Assembly (NCBI RefSeq): GCF_037126465.1
Contig: NC_088201.1
Coordinates: forward strand, 70,702,879-70,766,878
From: Ornithodoros turicata
Taxonomy: Eukaryota; Arthropoda; Arachnida; Ixodida; Argasidae
DNA: 64,000 nucleotides
Direction: 5' to 3'
Notes under the pieces: generated by a model
Databases searched by the model: none
Told to the model about the DNA's origin: nothing
The model's input: only the letters and a program-made list of their open reading frames with translations
Shown here: piece after piece, positions 46,061-57,411 of the stretch
Numbering within the stretch: position 1 is the stretch's first letter
Layout: every line of letters starts with the position of its first letter
Position numbers and translations under genes: made by a program

Positions 46061-46885
46061 TCTGTACGCCTTGGCGCAGTAGGGTGTGGTACGCCAACGG
46101 TGTGAGGCAAGAGACGGGCTGATTTGAATACTGTCATTTCAGGGCCATAGGTTCATACACAGTTGTGATGGACAAGAGTTAAAATAGTGGTCGTGCACCT
46201 ACCTCACTTTCCTAACTGTCTTCATAGCATACAAATTTGTACGTATGTGCATTAGGCGTGTTTCTAAGACTTGAGTAATTATAGCTGTGCGAACATGAAC
46301 GACGTGCTGTATACATTGGAATACTGCATTTCAGAAGTTCAAACTCGGATACTCGGACAGTGGAACCGCACCTAACGTGACCCGTCGTACGTCTTTCACC
46401 CAATATATTTGCCGCATTATTGTAAATAGTGTTGTCATGCTAATGTACAGTGATGGCCACTAACTACTTCTACAGTAGTTTAACTATAACTACTAACTAC
46501 TTTTCGATTGAGTAGTTTAACTAGTAGTTCAACTACTTTTCAGGGGAGTAGTTAAAACTACTTCTTTAACTACTGCAATGTAGTTTAACTACATCTATAA
46601 CTACTTAACGTTGTCCATCAACACCAATCCCTTGTAGTGTTCTTGGACACCTAAATATGAACCACAAGCAATGATAAACTTTGGCTCAAGCCATTGCTAG
46701 ATCGTCAAATACAAAGCTTGCGGCAAAATTCTTTCTGTGCCTACGCGATAAACTAAATTGCAGAATTATTTCACAGCCAATGAGGCATCACTAGACAAGC
46801 AATATTTATTTATTTATTCACATACCCCAAAGGCCATACCCTGGGGACACCAGATGATACGTGACAAAAGGACGAGGAATGGTAG

Positions 46886-47728
46886 TGTAGCGGACGCTGG
46901 ACGACGACGACAACGATGGCCACGCGCGTGGAGTACCCGCTTCTCAGTTCCACCGGCGCGGCCATGGAGATAGGCCACCGTCATCGCCTCTCCGTGGCAT
47001 ATCATCATCGCCGGTTGGGGCTCATGTAGAGGAAGACCCTCCTCTACATTTGGTGACCCGGACGAAGAACATCACGTCCGGAGCAATTCGGCCCTTCACC
47101 ATCCCAAATTTGTGACGACACCATCGAGCAGCACTACCTCCGGCACACACGGCCCGCCTTCACTCCTACCGCATCTCGGTACTCTTCACTCCTCTTCTCA
47201 CGCTTCTCACTGCCGGCCGCGACACTCGAGCCTGCCGGTAGCGGCAGTCGCGGCAGCCGACGCCTTGGCATGTTTCAGCCCATCTCGGCACCTCACTCAC
47301 TCCACCTGGGACTCTCGAGCTTCGGCTCCCGTGCCGGTCGCGGCACCCCAGGACCACGACACCGAGCGCCTCACTCTCTCTCGCTCGTCTCCACCCGACG
47401 GATCGCTGTTCCCGTCTTCATCCACTGTGAAATGCCGCCAACGTGTGCCGCGCCCCTGTTCGACCACGCGTCACCACGTCTGCACGTCTACCACGGTCGC
47501 CCTCAACTGCAGCTTTTCCCAGACGCGTTACCTGGACTCCAGCTCTTGCGATGCGTCCGCAACGCATCTAACGGCCGGGAGACGCCTGTAGCGGACGCTG
47601 GACGACGACGACAACGATGGCCACGCGCGTGGAGCACCCGCTTCTCAGTTCCACCGGCACGGCCATGGAGATAGGCCACCGTCATCGCCTCTCCGTGGCA
47701 TACCATCATCGCCGGTTGGGGCTCATGT
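46886..47728 (+). mobile_element. Miniature LTR element (TRIM-like)
   Basis: Two direct repeats of ~140 bp (46886-47027 and 47587-47728), beginning TGTAGCGGACGCTGGACG and ending GGTTGGGGCTCATGT, enclose ~560 bp. The first is followed by TTTGGTGACCCGGACG, the primer-site leader seen in gypsy and BEL elements. The internal region has no gag or pol. A target duplication and polypurine tract are not clear. It lies within CR1-like LINE sequence. Confidence 0.65.
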
Positions 47729-47734
47729 GTCTTC

Positions 47735-49020
47735 GTTGGTGAACACGCTTGCAAATGCGTTATTGAAGATAGAGAACATCGGTTATCTCTAACAAAATTA
47801 CCATCACGATCTTTCAGTTGGATGTTTACCGATGGAGATTTTGGGTTTATAACTTTGTAGAATGCTTTGGGGTTGTGCTTCAAGAGGTTAACGAGGCCCT
47901 CGCTATAGAACATGCGTTTCGAAGAAGTCACCAATGATTTCTATTTCCGGGCGCACTCTTGATATTTTAGCAGTGATGATGCAGACTTAAAGCGCTTAGC
48001 AAGCCTGTACAGACGTTTCTTTTTACGGGCGAGAAGTTTGATTTCATGATTGTACCATGGGGTATGACAATGTGTCTTGATGAGAGTGGAGGGTATATAG
48101 GCTTCAATAAGTGCATTAATCTTGGATTTGTATAAATACCAGTTTTTCTCGACTGTCCGTACTTCAAAATTAGCGGGAAAGTTAGCCAAGTAATTGGATA
48201 ATTCAGAATTTATTTGGTCGTAGTTACCCTTATCGTATAATCTTATGCGTTTGCACGAGGAACGACGGGACACGCTGGGGACAGATATTGTAAAGTGTAG
48301 TACTTTGTCGTCACTCAAGGCGCATGGAGAAAATACAGAACGTACTATATCTGGGTCGTTAGTGAGGATTAGGTCTAGGATGTTTGATGAGGTGGGAGTG
48401 GGAGCGACTTTCAGGTACAACTCCCGTGATATACACTCTAAGAAAAAAAGGAGTACTTTTACTCCTTTTGGGGGAGTAAATGCATTGCCACAAAAAATAG
48501 TCCCTTTCGGGAGTAAATGCACGGGAGTAAATGAATGTTAGAGTGGAGACTGCATTGCACGCGCTGTTGTAAGTGTCCCAAGTACATAATTCGTGTGCAT
48601 GCATGAAAATACTTCGAAGCAAACCGTCAACCGTGATATATCGATATAAAGCGGGTGGGTTCATGAACCACCTGATGAAGGTCAAACACATGACACACAT
48701 CAATGAAAGAACGTTCTTCACTGCCAGAGGCTGAGGTGGATCTCCAATTAATTGAGGGGTAGTTGAAATCACCAAGAAGAATAACCTTTGAATTTGGGAA
48801 TTTGGGAAATATATGTAGTGATTTGTGTAATTCTGGGATGAATGCATCACAGCGATAGAAGGTAAAGCCAGGACACTCTGGTAACAGCTCACTGTCTCTT
48901 ATATCTGGCGATAACCAAGTTGCAGTAAGAGAAACAAGGTCACATTCACAGGATTGCAACAAACTACACAAATCCTTACGCTTTGGAATCAAACTGCGGA
49001 CGTTACAAAAAACAACATAT
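47735..49020 (-). pseudogene. CR1/L2-like LINE, endonuclease to start of RT, broken
   Basis: Upstream part: VFCNVRSLIPKRKDL, LVSLTATWLSPDI, VILLGDFNYPSINW (APE GDFN) and VVHEPTRFISIYH, ending at 48640. After a 197-bp insertion: LYLKVAPTPTSSNILDLILTND, HFTISVPS, then CHTPWYNHEIKLLARKKKRLYR and KHNPKAFYKVINPKS up to 47735, where the LTR element interrupts. An A-rich (AAAT)n tail at 46800-46815 with CCCCAAAGGCCATACCC may be its 3' end; RT is missing. Confidence 0.75.
48434..48630. mobile_element. 197-bp insertion with CACTCTAA foldback
   Basis: It is flanked by the 10-bp duplication CCGTGATATA (48424-48433, 48631-48640). The first 112 bp form an inverted pair CACTCTAA...TTAGAGTG with repeated GGAGTAAA motifs; the remaining 85 bp are unique. 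It interrupts the endonuclease frame of the CR1-like LINE. Confidence 0.65.
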
Positions 49021-49629
49021 AAAGCATGTGCGGTAGTACAGTGGTGGGAAACAGAACAGATCAGCTCTGGTGTACATTCAACAACCTGTTTTAAACATTG
49101 TTTTAAAGCAACCTGTTTTAAAGCATTAAAAGTGAAGATTTAGTACACATGCACGACACAATTGCTCTGCACCTCCGTTCTCATCAAACAAGTAGCTCAA
49201 GGTAAAAGTCGGAAGCGCAATCGTGCCGTAAAGGTTGCGGCAAAATCGGAAGTAGTTGGCGCCTTCAGTAACCTAACTACTGCAGTTAACTACTTAAAAT
49301 AGTAGTTTAACTAGTAGTTCCCACTACATTTCTGCATTTCTGCATTCCAACTACAATCAGGTAGTTTAACTAGTAGTTTAACTACATGTAGTTAATTACT
49401 GGCCATCACTAGTATTGGCATTACTTTGAATTGTAGGAGCCACTCCTGGCGCATGTCGCTAAGCCGCGATTACTTTTTTTCTTTTTTCAGATTACTCACG
49501 TCATTCCAGCGTCAGCGAGCTCAAATGTCGCTCCTCTCTACCACCTCTTTCTCTACGCCATAAAATCTCTCGTCTGTTGCTATTTCATAAAATCTATTAT
49601 AATGACACTCTTCCCATGTATTCTCTTTT

Positions 49630-49900
49630 TTCCTCTCCTCACCGTATATTTAGGTACTTGGATCATTCTGAAAAAAGTCCTTATTCCTTTTAGCAAAACT
49701 AATCTCCAGAACTCATTCGTTCCCAAGACAGCTAGTGACTGGAATGACATACCTGCGACCATCGCAGTGGTCCGGGGCTCAACAAGATTTCGTACTTGTG
49801 TATGTGTAACTTTTCATTTGCATCATTGTTATTTCCACTCCCCTCTGTAATTCCACGTGACTTGAGGGTAAATAAATAAATAAATAAATAAATAAACGTC
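49630..49900 (+). pseudogene. 3' end of a CR1/L2-like LINE
   Basis: The frame ILKKVLIPFSKTNLQNSFVPKTASDWNDIPATIA matches the C-terminal region common to CR1/L2 ORF2 (PRTxxDWNxLP). It is followed by the (TAAA)n tail at 49868-49897. Nothing upstream of ~49580 is recognisable. Confidence 0.7.
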
Positions 49901-50390
49901 AGAAACTTTGTAGTACTCCAAGGAAAATTATTCAGCAAGTGTGCAACAAATAGTTAATTTTCGTAGCATTTTGTCGATTCCTTTTGAACTGTACTGTTGA
50001 GGACAAGGTTAGCTAAAATCGCCTGTCAGTACCTCGCTGTCCCATACTACCTCTGTTGTGATTGAAAGTGTTGTGCCAATAATTGTATTTGAAGGTGAAG
50101 CTTATACTGCACGTGTTTATTACTCGAAAGAAATAGTCTTACAACACCTGGACATTTGAGGTAAGATAAACTCTGGGGTGCTTATTTTAGACAACCGTGT
50201 CCCTTACAGTACATGAAATGAACTTACTGAACATGAAATACGAACAACAGGGCACAGCCGTCAAACCTAGGTCATTTCAAGCAGGTACACAGGCCCGCAC
50301 TGATTCTTTTACGTCTCAAATATTGGCTTCTGCATATTCACGAGTACAGCACACAGTTACAATTTTGTCTACATGACTTCTCAGCTCTTG
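49901..50390. other. No recognisable feature
   Basis: Non-coding sequence between the LINE tail and the end of the THAP/DDE transposon. I see nothing further in it. Confidence 0.4.
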
Positions 50391-50399
50391 TGGTAGCTT

Positions 50400-53040
50400 C
50401 ACACTCAGAATACTGAATATTTTTTTCTCCGAATCCAGCGCTGAACGCGGACACGGCGAGAAGCAATCTTGTAAGGGCATTCTACTTCAGAAGCAGTGAA
50501 CTGTTTGTTCATACGGGCAAACGGGGGATTTTCAGCGTTACCTGGCGAACATCTAGGTCACATTATATATGGGGAAAACCCTTGTCTGCCATCACCACGT
50601 CGTCAGGTTCAAGCAGGTCCAACAATCCCGAGTTCGCAGTAATGTACGTGTCACTAGAGCGTCCACCAAAAACACTTGAAACAAATGAAATGTAGCCGCA
50701 GGGTGCTATGCCAACTAGGAATTTTAGTGTGAAGTCACTTTTGTAACAGCTCCAGCAATTAACCTTCTCCCTCACTTCAGAGGGCTTTTCAATGGGCACT
50801 CCCGTGCAGTCAATGATCACCCTGCACATTGGATACTTCTCGCAAAAGGAAAGGGGCATAGTTGTCTGCAATACATCTCTTGGGAACCACATCAACCATC
50901 CTTGAGTCTTCGGATACAATGCTTCCAGGATGGAGTAGAAAGTCGGTGAAGCTGTAGTGCGGTGCACACCAAAGAGGGCACCTAGTGCAGCAAATGTGAG
51001 AGCCTGCTTCATTTTCATGAGGAAGAGAAGAAGGCGACTTTCAAGACTGATGTCTGTCATACGAGATGCCTTGGACTATGTAATGTAAAAATAAAACGGT
51101 CTGTGCAGCAAAGAAGAACTGCAGGTATTCACGCAAATTTTTCCCCATAAAGCAGATATCAGCAGATAAAGTGCAAATCATTCTGTGTAGCTTTTATTAC
51201 TGGCATGCTGGGTCTGAGTTATACTGCACACAAAGTTTTCCTCCACAGTCAGAAAGGAATCGTACCTGTGTGAACAATCCAAGGAGTACTGCAAAGCAGG
51301 CGGCTGATGTTCCTGTTAGATCTTTTAGGACTTCGCCACCGTCAGTTTCAGACATCACAGACTCATAGCCACGGAATCTCCGAGGCTGAAGCTGGTTTTA
51401 TAGTTTCAGTGCCTCTCTCACATATCTCTGGTTAGATTGCACGGATGCCTCACAGTTAATTGAATTCAGCAGACAGCTGAGGAAAACGCCAGACGCCGTT
51501 ATGCCACTGCCGCTTTCATCTCTTTGTGTTGAAACCTAGGAACGAAAAATGCGAAAAATGCTCTTTCAAAGTATCTCACAATGTCTTTGCAAGTCGCGCA
51601 CAGGAGTGATCCCTACTTACTTCCTCTGTCCTGTCCACGTCTCTGACGCATTCATTGAATTCATCAAATTACATCTCCTCCTCTGGCGGTCGTCTTGTTG
51701 TTGTCCTTCATTTGCCGTGGTGTTTGAGTGTGGAGAGTCTAAACATTCGTCGCACCTTAGTTTCCTCCAGCTTCGCAAAGAAACGATGGCTGAAGCTAAC
51801 CGGTCACTTATTTCCAAACACAAACTCCACATATACAGGGTGTCCCAGAAAACGTGTCATTGAATTATAATAAAAAAAACTACACCACCTAGAGTCATGC
51901 GGTCAATGGCATTTGTTCTTACTGGGTTTTTGCCACCTCCTCGTGTGAATGTCGTGTAACGTAAATTTAATTATGTAAATTTTTGCGAGCTTAAGTCGGA
52001 AATTTGCCTAGTAAAGGTCACTTTTTTACCCCACCAATGTGAAGAGTGTGTCTAATTTAGTCAAATTAATGATAATTGACAGGGATATCCAGAAGCTATC
52101 CCATCGGAAAAAAATAGCCGAACATCATACTCTACGGAGGTCGCACAGAATAGCGCACGCTGAATTTTTCAGCGCAATCTTTGTCAGTCCGACGAAAGGA
52201 GGTTGGAAACCCAGCCCTCCCCGACAACGCAGAAAGAGATAAAACAGGCACGGCTTATCACGTCCGACTTTCGCTGGGATAATGCTTTCCCTCTCCCAAT
52301 TTTAGGAACTGTTACTTTTTCTACTATCACTCTGTGGGCTGGCTTCGGAACCTCCTTTCGTCGCACTGCGAGCGATTGCGCTCAAAAAGTCATCGCGCGC
52401 TATGGTCCGGTGCTCCGAAAAGCATGATATTCGGCTATTTTTTCCGATGGGATAGCTCGTGAATATTACTGTGAATTATCATGAATCTGAGTGAATTCGG
52501 CACGCTCTTAATATTGGTGGGGTAAAAAAGTGACCTTTACTTGGCAAATTTCCGAGTTCAGTTCGCAAATATTTACATAATTAAACTTGGAGTACATGAC
52601 ATTCACATTAAGAGGTGGCAAAAACCTAATAAGAACAAATGCTGTTGACCGCATGATTCTAGGTGGCGTAGTTTTGTTATTGTAACTCAACGACACGTTT
52701 TCTGGGACACCCTGTAAGCCTAACCGTTGGTACCGAGGAGCCCTGTCCTGGAACACCGCACTCTGCCGGCGACACGAGGGTGGAAATATGATCGGCGCAT
52801 AGGATGGAGATGACGTGTCTTTTGACAGCTGACCGCCAGCAAAATGGGCGTTGCAAATCCTGGACCACCTGGCTGGCTGCCACTGTGTTCCATCAGCACT
52901 ACAGGTAGAAAAGTTCGAAAACCGACGCCTATCCTCCGTGCCAACATAGAAGCGCAAGCGTCCTATGAGCCAACACTTACGTGATGCGGCGTACGCTTCG
53001 TATCCACTTTTCCCGTTGATCTTGAAAGCACGGTCGCCGC
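50400..53040 (-). pseudogene. THAP plus DDE_Tnp_4 transposase gene (Harbinger/ISL2EU-like), multi-exon, decayed
   Basis: Read right to left: 53040-52720 has THAP-like CWLIGRLRFYVGTEDRRRFSN and WSRICNAHFAGGQLSKD...IIFPP. A mariner-type MITE (51836-52714) splits this exon, which resumes at 51833 (WSLCLEISDRLASAIVSL) and ends near a GTAAGT donor at ~51610. A segment at 51485-51267 has one stop (TAA after EALKL) then LTGTSAACFAVLLGLFTQ. The exon from ~51075 holds the DDE region: [56 protein letters not shown] and VVMADKGF (second D). After a stop, FARMNKQFTASEVE...RRVRVQRWIRR remains to ~50440. Several lesions make it inactive. Confidence 0.75.
51836..52714. mobile_element. Mariner-type MITE, almost entirely palindromic
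   Basis: This 879-bp element begins CAGGGTGTCCCAGAAAACGTG and ends with its complement, flanked by TA (51834-51835, 52715-52716). The arms are ~85% alike and reach ~400 bp each, leaving little centre. The CAGGGTGT start is shared with the intact mariner at 41921 but the rest differs. It splits the THAP exon between QRLGL and WSLCLEI. Confidence 0.85.
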
Positions 53041-53341
53041 GAAAACCAGAAAAACTTAGTGCCTGGTGGGCAGTTCTTGTAATTGTTACTACAGTTTGCT
53101 ATACAGCAGTTTGTCTTCGTCATCTCGAGCATCTATAACCGCCACACAACGCTACGGCTAGCAAATACAAAGTGACGGTTTATCATGCGCGCTACTTCTG
53201 CTCTCGGACGCACGGCGGCGCCACCAGTTTGTCGCACAGTCCCTATACAGCTCACAACTTCTACAATGCTCTACTAACTTCTACCCGCAGCTACTTCTAC
53301 AATGCTTAATTGCCACTCAGACATGTCCTTCTTGCTTTCAG

Positions 53342-53530
53342 ATACGATTCGTGTGGACAGATGCAGCTCGCTTCACACATCACTGCCTTATGACTGCCCA
53401 GACTCTCATCCGGAATATCGCTACTTCTACAACGCCACTACCAGGACGTGCGAAAAATACGAAGCTTCCCGCTGCTTTCGTACTCAAAACAGCTTCGACA
53501 CAATGACATCATGCACTGACGAATGCGGAC
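53342..53530 (+). CDS. Kunitz-domain exon, divergent tick-type (phase 1-1)
   Basis: It is preceded by TTGCTTTCAG and followed by GTAAGC. The 63 codons read TIRVDRCSSLHTSLPYDCPDS...YFYNATTRTCEKYEASRCFRTQNSFD...TSCTDECG. Six cysteines have spacings 10, 17, 7, 12, 3; the last three intervals match the Kunitz fold, and YFYN is typical. GGC is replaced by SRC and the residue after Cys2 is Pro, which argues against ordinary serine-protease inhibition. Phases equal those of the exon at 26583, so both could belong to one multi-domain secreted protein with a ~26.6-kb gap, or to neighbouring paralogues. Confidence 0.82.
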
Positions 53531-53965
53531 GTAAGCTTACTGGTTGTCCTAGTAGAACCACTAGAAATACGCCGAAACAGACGCAGTAATTTTACAGCGA
53601 TAGCTATATGCGGGAACTTTTGGTTTCTTAATTTTGGTTTCTGGCATTTTATTTTGCGCGCCACTGGTTGGTGGAGCAGCAAGTCAGAGTGCAGAAAAAA
53701 AAAGGCGTTAGTCGCGCGGAGTGCGCGCGCAATCAGTGTACCAGACAAAGGGCTGACATGAACCCATCATGTTTATAACTATCCTCAAGTGGGTGCTTTT
53801 CGCAAAACCGCCATATTGTCGTGGTCACACGCCTTAGGCAACGTAATTTTGAGGTCATGTGACTTTTGTTTACGTGTGGTTTTATCGCTTGGCAGCATAC
53901 GAGGGTGGTTCCATAAGTTTCCGACCGGACCAACTTTTAATAGTCATAGAGATGAAACAAGTGTA

Positions 53966-55017
53966 TCACTTTTCGACATAGTCACCGTTAACTTCGATGC
54001 ACTTTTGACACCTTTCAATCAGCATTCTTATACCCTTGAAAAAATAGTCAGAAGTTTTGTCCGCAAAATGCTGGAAAACTCCCTCTTGCACGTCACTATC
54101 GTTTTGAAATCTCCGTCCTCTGAGATTCCTCTTCAAGTTTGAGAACAGGAAGTAGTCACTCGGTGCCAAGTCTGGACTGTAGGGTGGGTGGTGGATTTCT
54201 TCGAAGCCGCACTCCTTCAGTGCAGCCTTGGCAACAGAAGCCGTGTGGACAGGGGCAGTGTCCTGGAGCAACCGGACAACTCGACTCAACCTGCCGCGCC
54301 TCTTTTCCTTGATGGCGTCTCGCAGTCGGTGCAGGAGTGAAGCATAATAAGTCGAATTCTGTTCCTCTCTTTGATGTTGATGAGGAGGATCCCGTGACAA
54401 TCCCAAAATATTGTCGCCATGATATTATTTGTGGATTCTGTGACCTTGGCTTTTCTTGAGGGTGCTTCTCCTGGTTTGCGCCGTTCCATCGACTCCTTTT
54501 TCGAAAGGGGATCATAGTAGAGCACCATAGTCTCATCCCCCGTGACAATTGACTTCAATATTTCTTCTTCGTTCTCTTGACAGAGCTCCAAAAACTCTTT
54601 GGCACAGACGACGCGCAGTTGCTTTTGAACTGACGAGAGAAGTCGTGGCACCCATCTCGCACTGACCTTTTTCATGTGAAGGCCCTCGCCGATGATGCGA
54701 GAAACGGTTGTTTTGGAAAGCCCCAGCCTTTCTGAGATTTCCTTCACGTTGAGGCGCCTGTCGCTCAGCACTTCCTCCTCGACAAGAGACAAATTTTCTT
54801 GTGTCACCACTTTCGCGTGGATCACGTGGATCACCACGCGTGGATCATCTTCAATGGACTCTCGCCCCAGTCGAAAGTGCTTAGCCCATTCTTTTACCGT
54901 TGTGTACGACGGAGAGGCTTCCCTGTACACGTTGTCCAGTCGCGCTTTAATTTCTTTAGGCGAAAGTCCCTCTTTTGTCAAGAATTTTATCACAGCGCGG
55001 TACTCGATTTTTTCCAT
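53966..55017 (-). pseudogene. Mariner transposase, one frameshift
   Basis: The start is MEKIEYRAVIKFLTKEG (55017); the upstream in-frame extension belongs to the PLE insert. The HTH regions (SPKEIKARLDNVYRE, LGLSKTTVSRIIGEGL) and the first catalytic motif TGDETMV are in one frame. A frameshift near 54350 moves to the frame with LLQDTAPVHTA (second D) and HHPPYSPDLAPSDYFLF (third D, 34 residues apart). It is inactive as it stands. Confidence 0.85.
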
Positions 55018-55058
55018 TTTAACTGAATAGTGATAGTAACGAAAATCTCCAACCAAGT

Positions 55059-55120
55059 TACAGGACGGGGATACCCGACGTTTCGGAGCCAGTTCGGCTC
55101 CTTCCTCAGGGGTGACTGTA
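55059..55120 (-). ncRNA. Candidate hammerhead-ribozyme-like motif, left PLE copy
   Basis: The same core as at 57984-58045, on the opposite strand, lies just past the stop codon of the intact PLE ORF. All core bases are conserved between the two copies. Confidence 0.5.
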
Positions 55121-57364
55121 GTGGCCGTTGGCAGCAGCGTTCTTGTCGTGGTTCGAATTTCGTGATTCGCCGGATTGTTTTTCAGTCACGTGACGGAGGC
55201 CGCTGACGTATACGCTGGGTAACGCTCCAACAGATCGGTTGAGGTTTCCAGGTGTGGATTGTATATGCCAGGACTCTACAAACATTCTTTTGATCTGATT
55301 ATCCTCAAGGTCGATGACGCAGGCGTTTTGAAAGTCGATAGGATGGCCTCGAACTTGACAGTGTTCAGCGAGAGCGCTTCGTTCGATGTCCGACTTCCGT
55401 ACATCATTCTTATGTTGCCGTAGCCTTTCGGGGAAGTTCTTTGTCTCGCCGATATATGATGCGCTGCATTTGGTGCATGGAATTTTATAGACTACACCTT
55501 GTGCTTTTTCTTTCGGTGGGTGATCTTTCGGCCGCGGTATATAGTGTCCGATTGTTGAGACGGGCTTGTGAGACACACGTATTCCTTCCTTCGCTAGTAT
55601 ACGTGTCAGAGACTCGCTGATTCCCTTCACATATGGCATGGTGATTCGTCTAGTCTGACAGGGCTGGTCGTCAGTTGGACGTGGTCGGTTTCGGAGACCG
55701 CGAGCTTGACGACGGGCGACTCTCTGAACAAAGCTACTTGTGTATCCGTTCTTTTTTAAATCGGAAGTGATTGCTGCTGCTTCTTTTTTCCTGTCTTTCT
55801 CCGACAAACAAATCTTCTTAGCTCTCGAAAAAAGGGACGAAACCACCGAAGCCTTGTGACACGTAGGGTGATTGGAATCAAACCTTAGATATCGTCCCGT
55901 ATGAGTGGGCTTCCTGTACACGGTGAACTTTAGGTCACTTCCTTCTCTCTTTACGAGTACATCGAGAAAAGGCAAAACGTTGTCCCTCTCGATTTCCACG
56001 GTAAACTGGATGGATGGCTCGATGCGGTTTAGGCGTGCCAAAAACCCGTCAACATCGGAATTCTTCAAAATACAGAAGCAATCGTCTACGTACCGTAAGA
56101 ATGTTTTCGGTTTAATATCGGGGGATTGCAGGGCCCTTTCTTCAATTGATTCCATCACCAAGTTCGCTGCGGTTACCGATATTGACGCACCCATTGCTGT
56201 TCCGGTAGTCTGCTTGTAGTACTCTCCGTTGAATGAGAAGTACGTTCTGCTGAGGCAGAAATCTAGGAGGCGGCACACTTCGTGAGCGCTGAGGTTGGTT
56301 CTAGTCGCCAGGTCGTTGTCCCTCTCAAGTGCAATCCTGGCAGCGTCCACTGCCAGTGGGACCGGCACGTTCGTGAAGAGAGACACAACGTCAAACGAAA
56401 CGAGGCACTCGTCAGCGCTGATGGTGAGTGGTGAGACGCGTTCCACGAAGTGGGCAGAGTTTCGTACATGAGTTGGGGTGTTTCCGGTGAGCGGGGATAA
56501 AACCTTGTGTAGGTAGCAGGATAACGCCCGAAGAGGGGACGATCTGAAGTCTACAATGGGGCGAAGGGGGATACCGGGCTTGTGGATCTTAGGGAGACCA
56601 TAGAAACCAGGCGCGTTACCGTTCCTGCAGATAAGTCGTAAGTAGAGGGCTCTTGCATCTGGGTATTTCTTGAATATATCAGCAAATATCTTATTAAGCT
56701 TAGTCTGAATCTGCGATGTCGGGTCTTTTTTGAGAGTTTCATACGTACTGTTGTCAAGGAGGTCTCGGATTTTGCCATCGTAGTCCTGCCGGTCTAGGAC
56801 GACCGTTGTGTTTCCCTTGTCAGCAGGCAGAATGACAATCTTCGAGTCTTCCTGGAGGCTTCGAAGTGCTTTATGCTCTTCCCTGGTTATGTTGTGACAT
56901 TGCTGTTTTTGGATTTTTGACATAATTCCAATCGCTTTCAGTCTTACTTGTTCTTGAATGCTAGAATCCAGGTGTCTTATACCGTCTTCGACAGCTGCGA
57001 CCATTTTTGCCAGAGGTGGTCGTGCCGTTGTAAGGTTGAAGCCGTGACCTTTCGCCAGCACACTTGTCTCGAGGGGTGAGAGCTGTCTCGAAGAGATGTT
57101 TTTTACAAATCCGGCGACGTCGGCGCTGGGCTGTGTCCTGTCTGCCTTGGTTAGCGACGTAAGTTTTCGTTCCTGAGCTATCCGCTGTTTTTCTGCCACA
57201 GTGGAGGCACAAGTCCTGGCAAACGAGTCCAGCGATTGAAATAAGTCTGGGATGCGATGTTCGAGTTGCCGACGAATGAAAAAGAGATCAAGTTCTTTTC
57301 TTCTCAATGTTGACCTGCACTCGTGGATCCGGGCAATTACCAAACGGCGTTCGGCTTGTGCCAA
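55106..57364 (-). CDS. Penelope-like element protein: reverse transcriptase plus GIY-YIG endonuclease
   Basis: This is an intact 752-codon frame. Residues 1-230 form the N-terminal region. RT motifs: FYGLPKIHKPGIPLRPIV (254-271), SFDVVSLFTNVP (323-334, first catalytic Asp), TGTAMGASIS (387-396) and FLRYVDDCF (422-430, catalytic DD). After a basic linker with Cys/Arg-rich residues (550-575), the GIY-YIG nuclease runs VVYKIPCTKCSASYIGETK (624-642), RLRQHK (647-652), SALAEH and a late E in FVESWH. No stops or frameshifts occur, so the ORF may be functional. Confidence 0.9.
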   Translation of the reverse strand: MAQAERRLVIARIHECRSTLRRKELDLFFIRRQLEHRIPDLFQSLDSFARTCASTVAEKQRIAQERKLTSLTKADRTQPSADVAGFVKNISSRQLSPLETSVLAKGHGFNLTTARPPLAKMVAAVEDGIRHLDSSIQEQVRLKAIGIMSKIQKQQCHNITREEHKALRSLQEDSKIVILPADKGNTTVVLDRQDYDGKIRDLLDNSTYETLKKDPTSQIQTKLNKIFADIFKKYPDARALYLRLICRNGNAPGFYGLPKIHKPGIPLRPIVDFRSSPLRALSCYLHKVLSPLTGNTPTHVRNSAHFVERVSPLTISADECLVSFDVVSLFTNVPVPLAVDAARIALERDNDLATRTNLSAHEVCRLLDFCLSRTYFSFNGEYYKQTTGTAMGASISVTAANLVMESIEERALQSPDIKPKTFLRYVDDCFCILKNSDVDGFLARLNRIEPSIQFTVEIERDNVLPFLDVLVKREGSDLKFTVYRKPTHTGRYLRFDSNHPTCHKASVVSSLFSRAKKICLSEKDRKKEAAAITSDLKKNGYTSSFVQRVARRQARGLRNRPRPTDDQPCQTRRITMPYVKGISESLTRILAKEGIRVSHKPVSTIGHYIPRPKDHPPKEKAQGVVYKIPCTKCSASYIGETKNFPERLRQHKNDVRKSDIERSALAEHCQVRGHPIDFQNACVIDLEDNQIKRMFVESWHIQSTPGNLNRSVGALPSVYVSGLRHVTEKQSGESRNSNHDKNAAANGHYSHP

Positions 57365-57411
57365 GATATTCTGTCCCTCCGCAGTGTGGACGAGACGTTT
57401 GATGCCGAATT

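Larger units (their letters stand above)
46448..49410. mobile_element. hAT-like termini with AACTAC subterminal repeats, enclosing other insertions
   Basis: The left end CAGTGATGGCCACTAACTAC and the right end ...GTAGTTAATTACTGGCCATCACTA are inverted. 46460-46610 and 49265-49400 are dense in AACTAC/GTAGTT. No matching 8-bp duplication is present, so they could be one element split by the CR1-like LINE or two separate solo copies. Confidence 0.5.

Noticed and set aside
47112..47674. 159- and 134-codon frames inside the LTR miniature element
   Set aside because: Low-complexity Ser/Pro/Arg composition, overlapping in different frames, and no gag or pol motif.
46448..49410. One intact hAT-like element spanning 3 kb
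   Set aside because: Terminal repeats face correctly but no 8-bp duplication matches and no transposase lies inside; listed only as hAT-like ends with low confidence.
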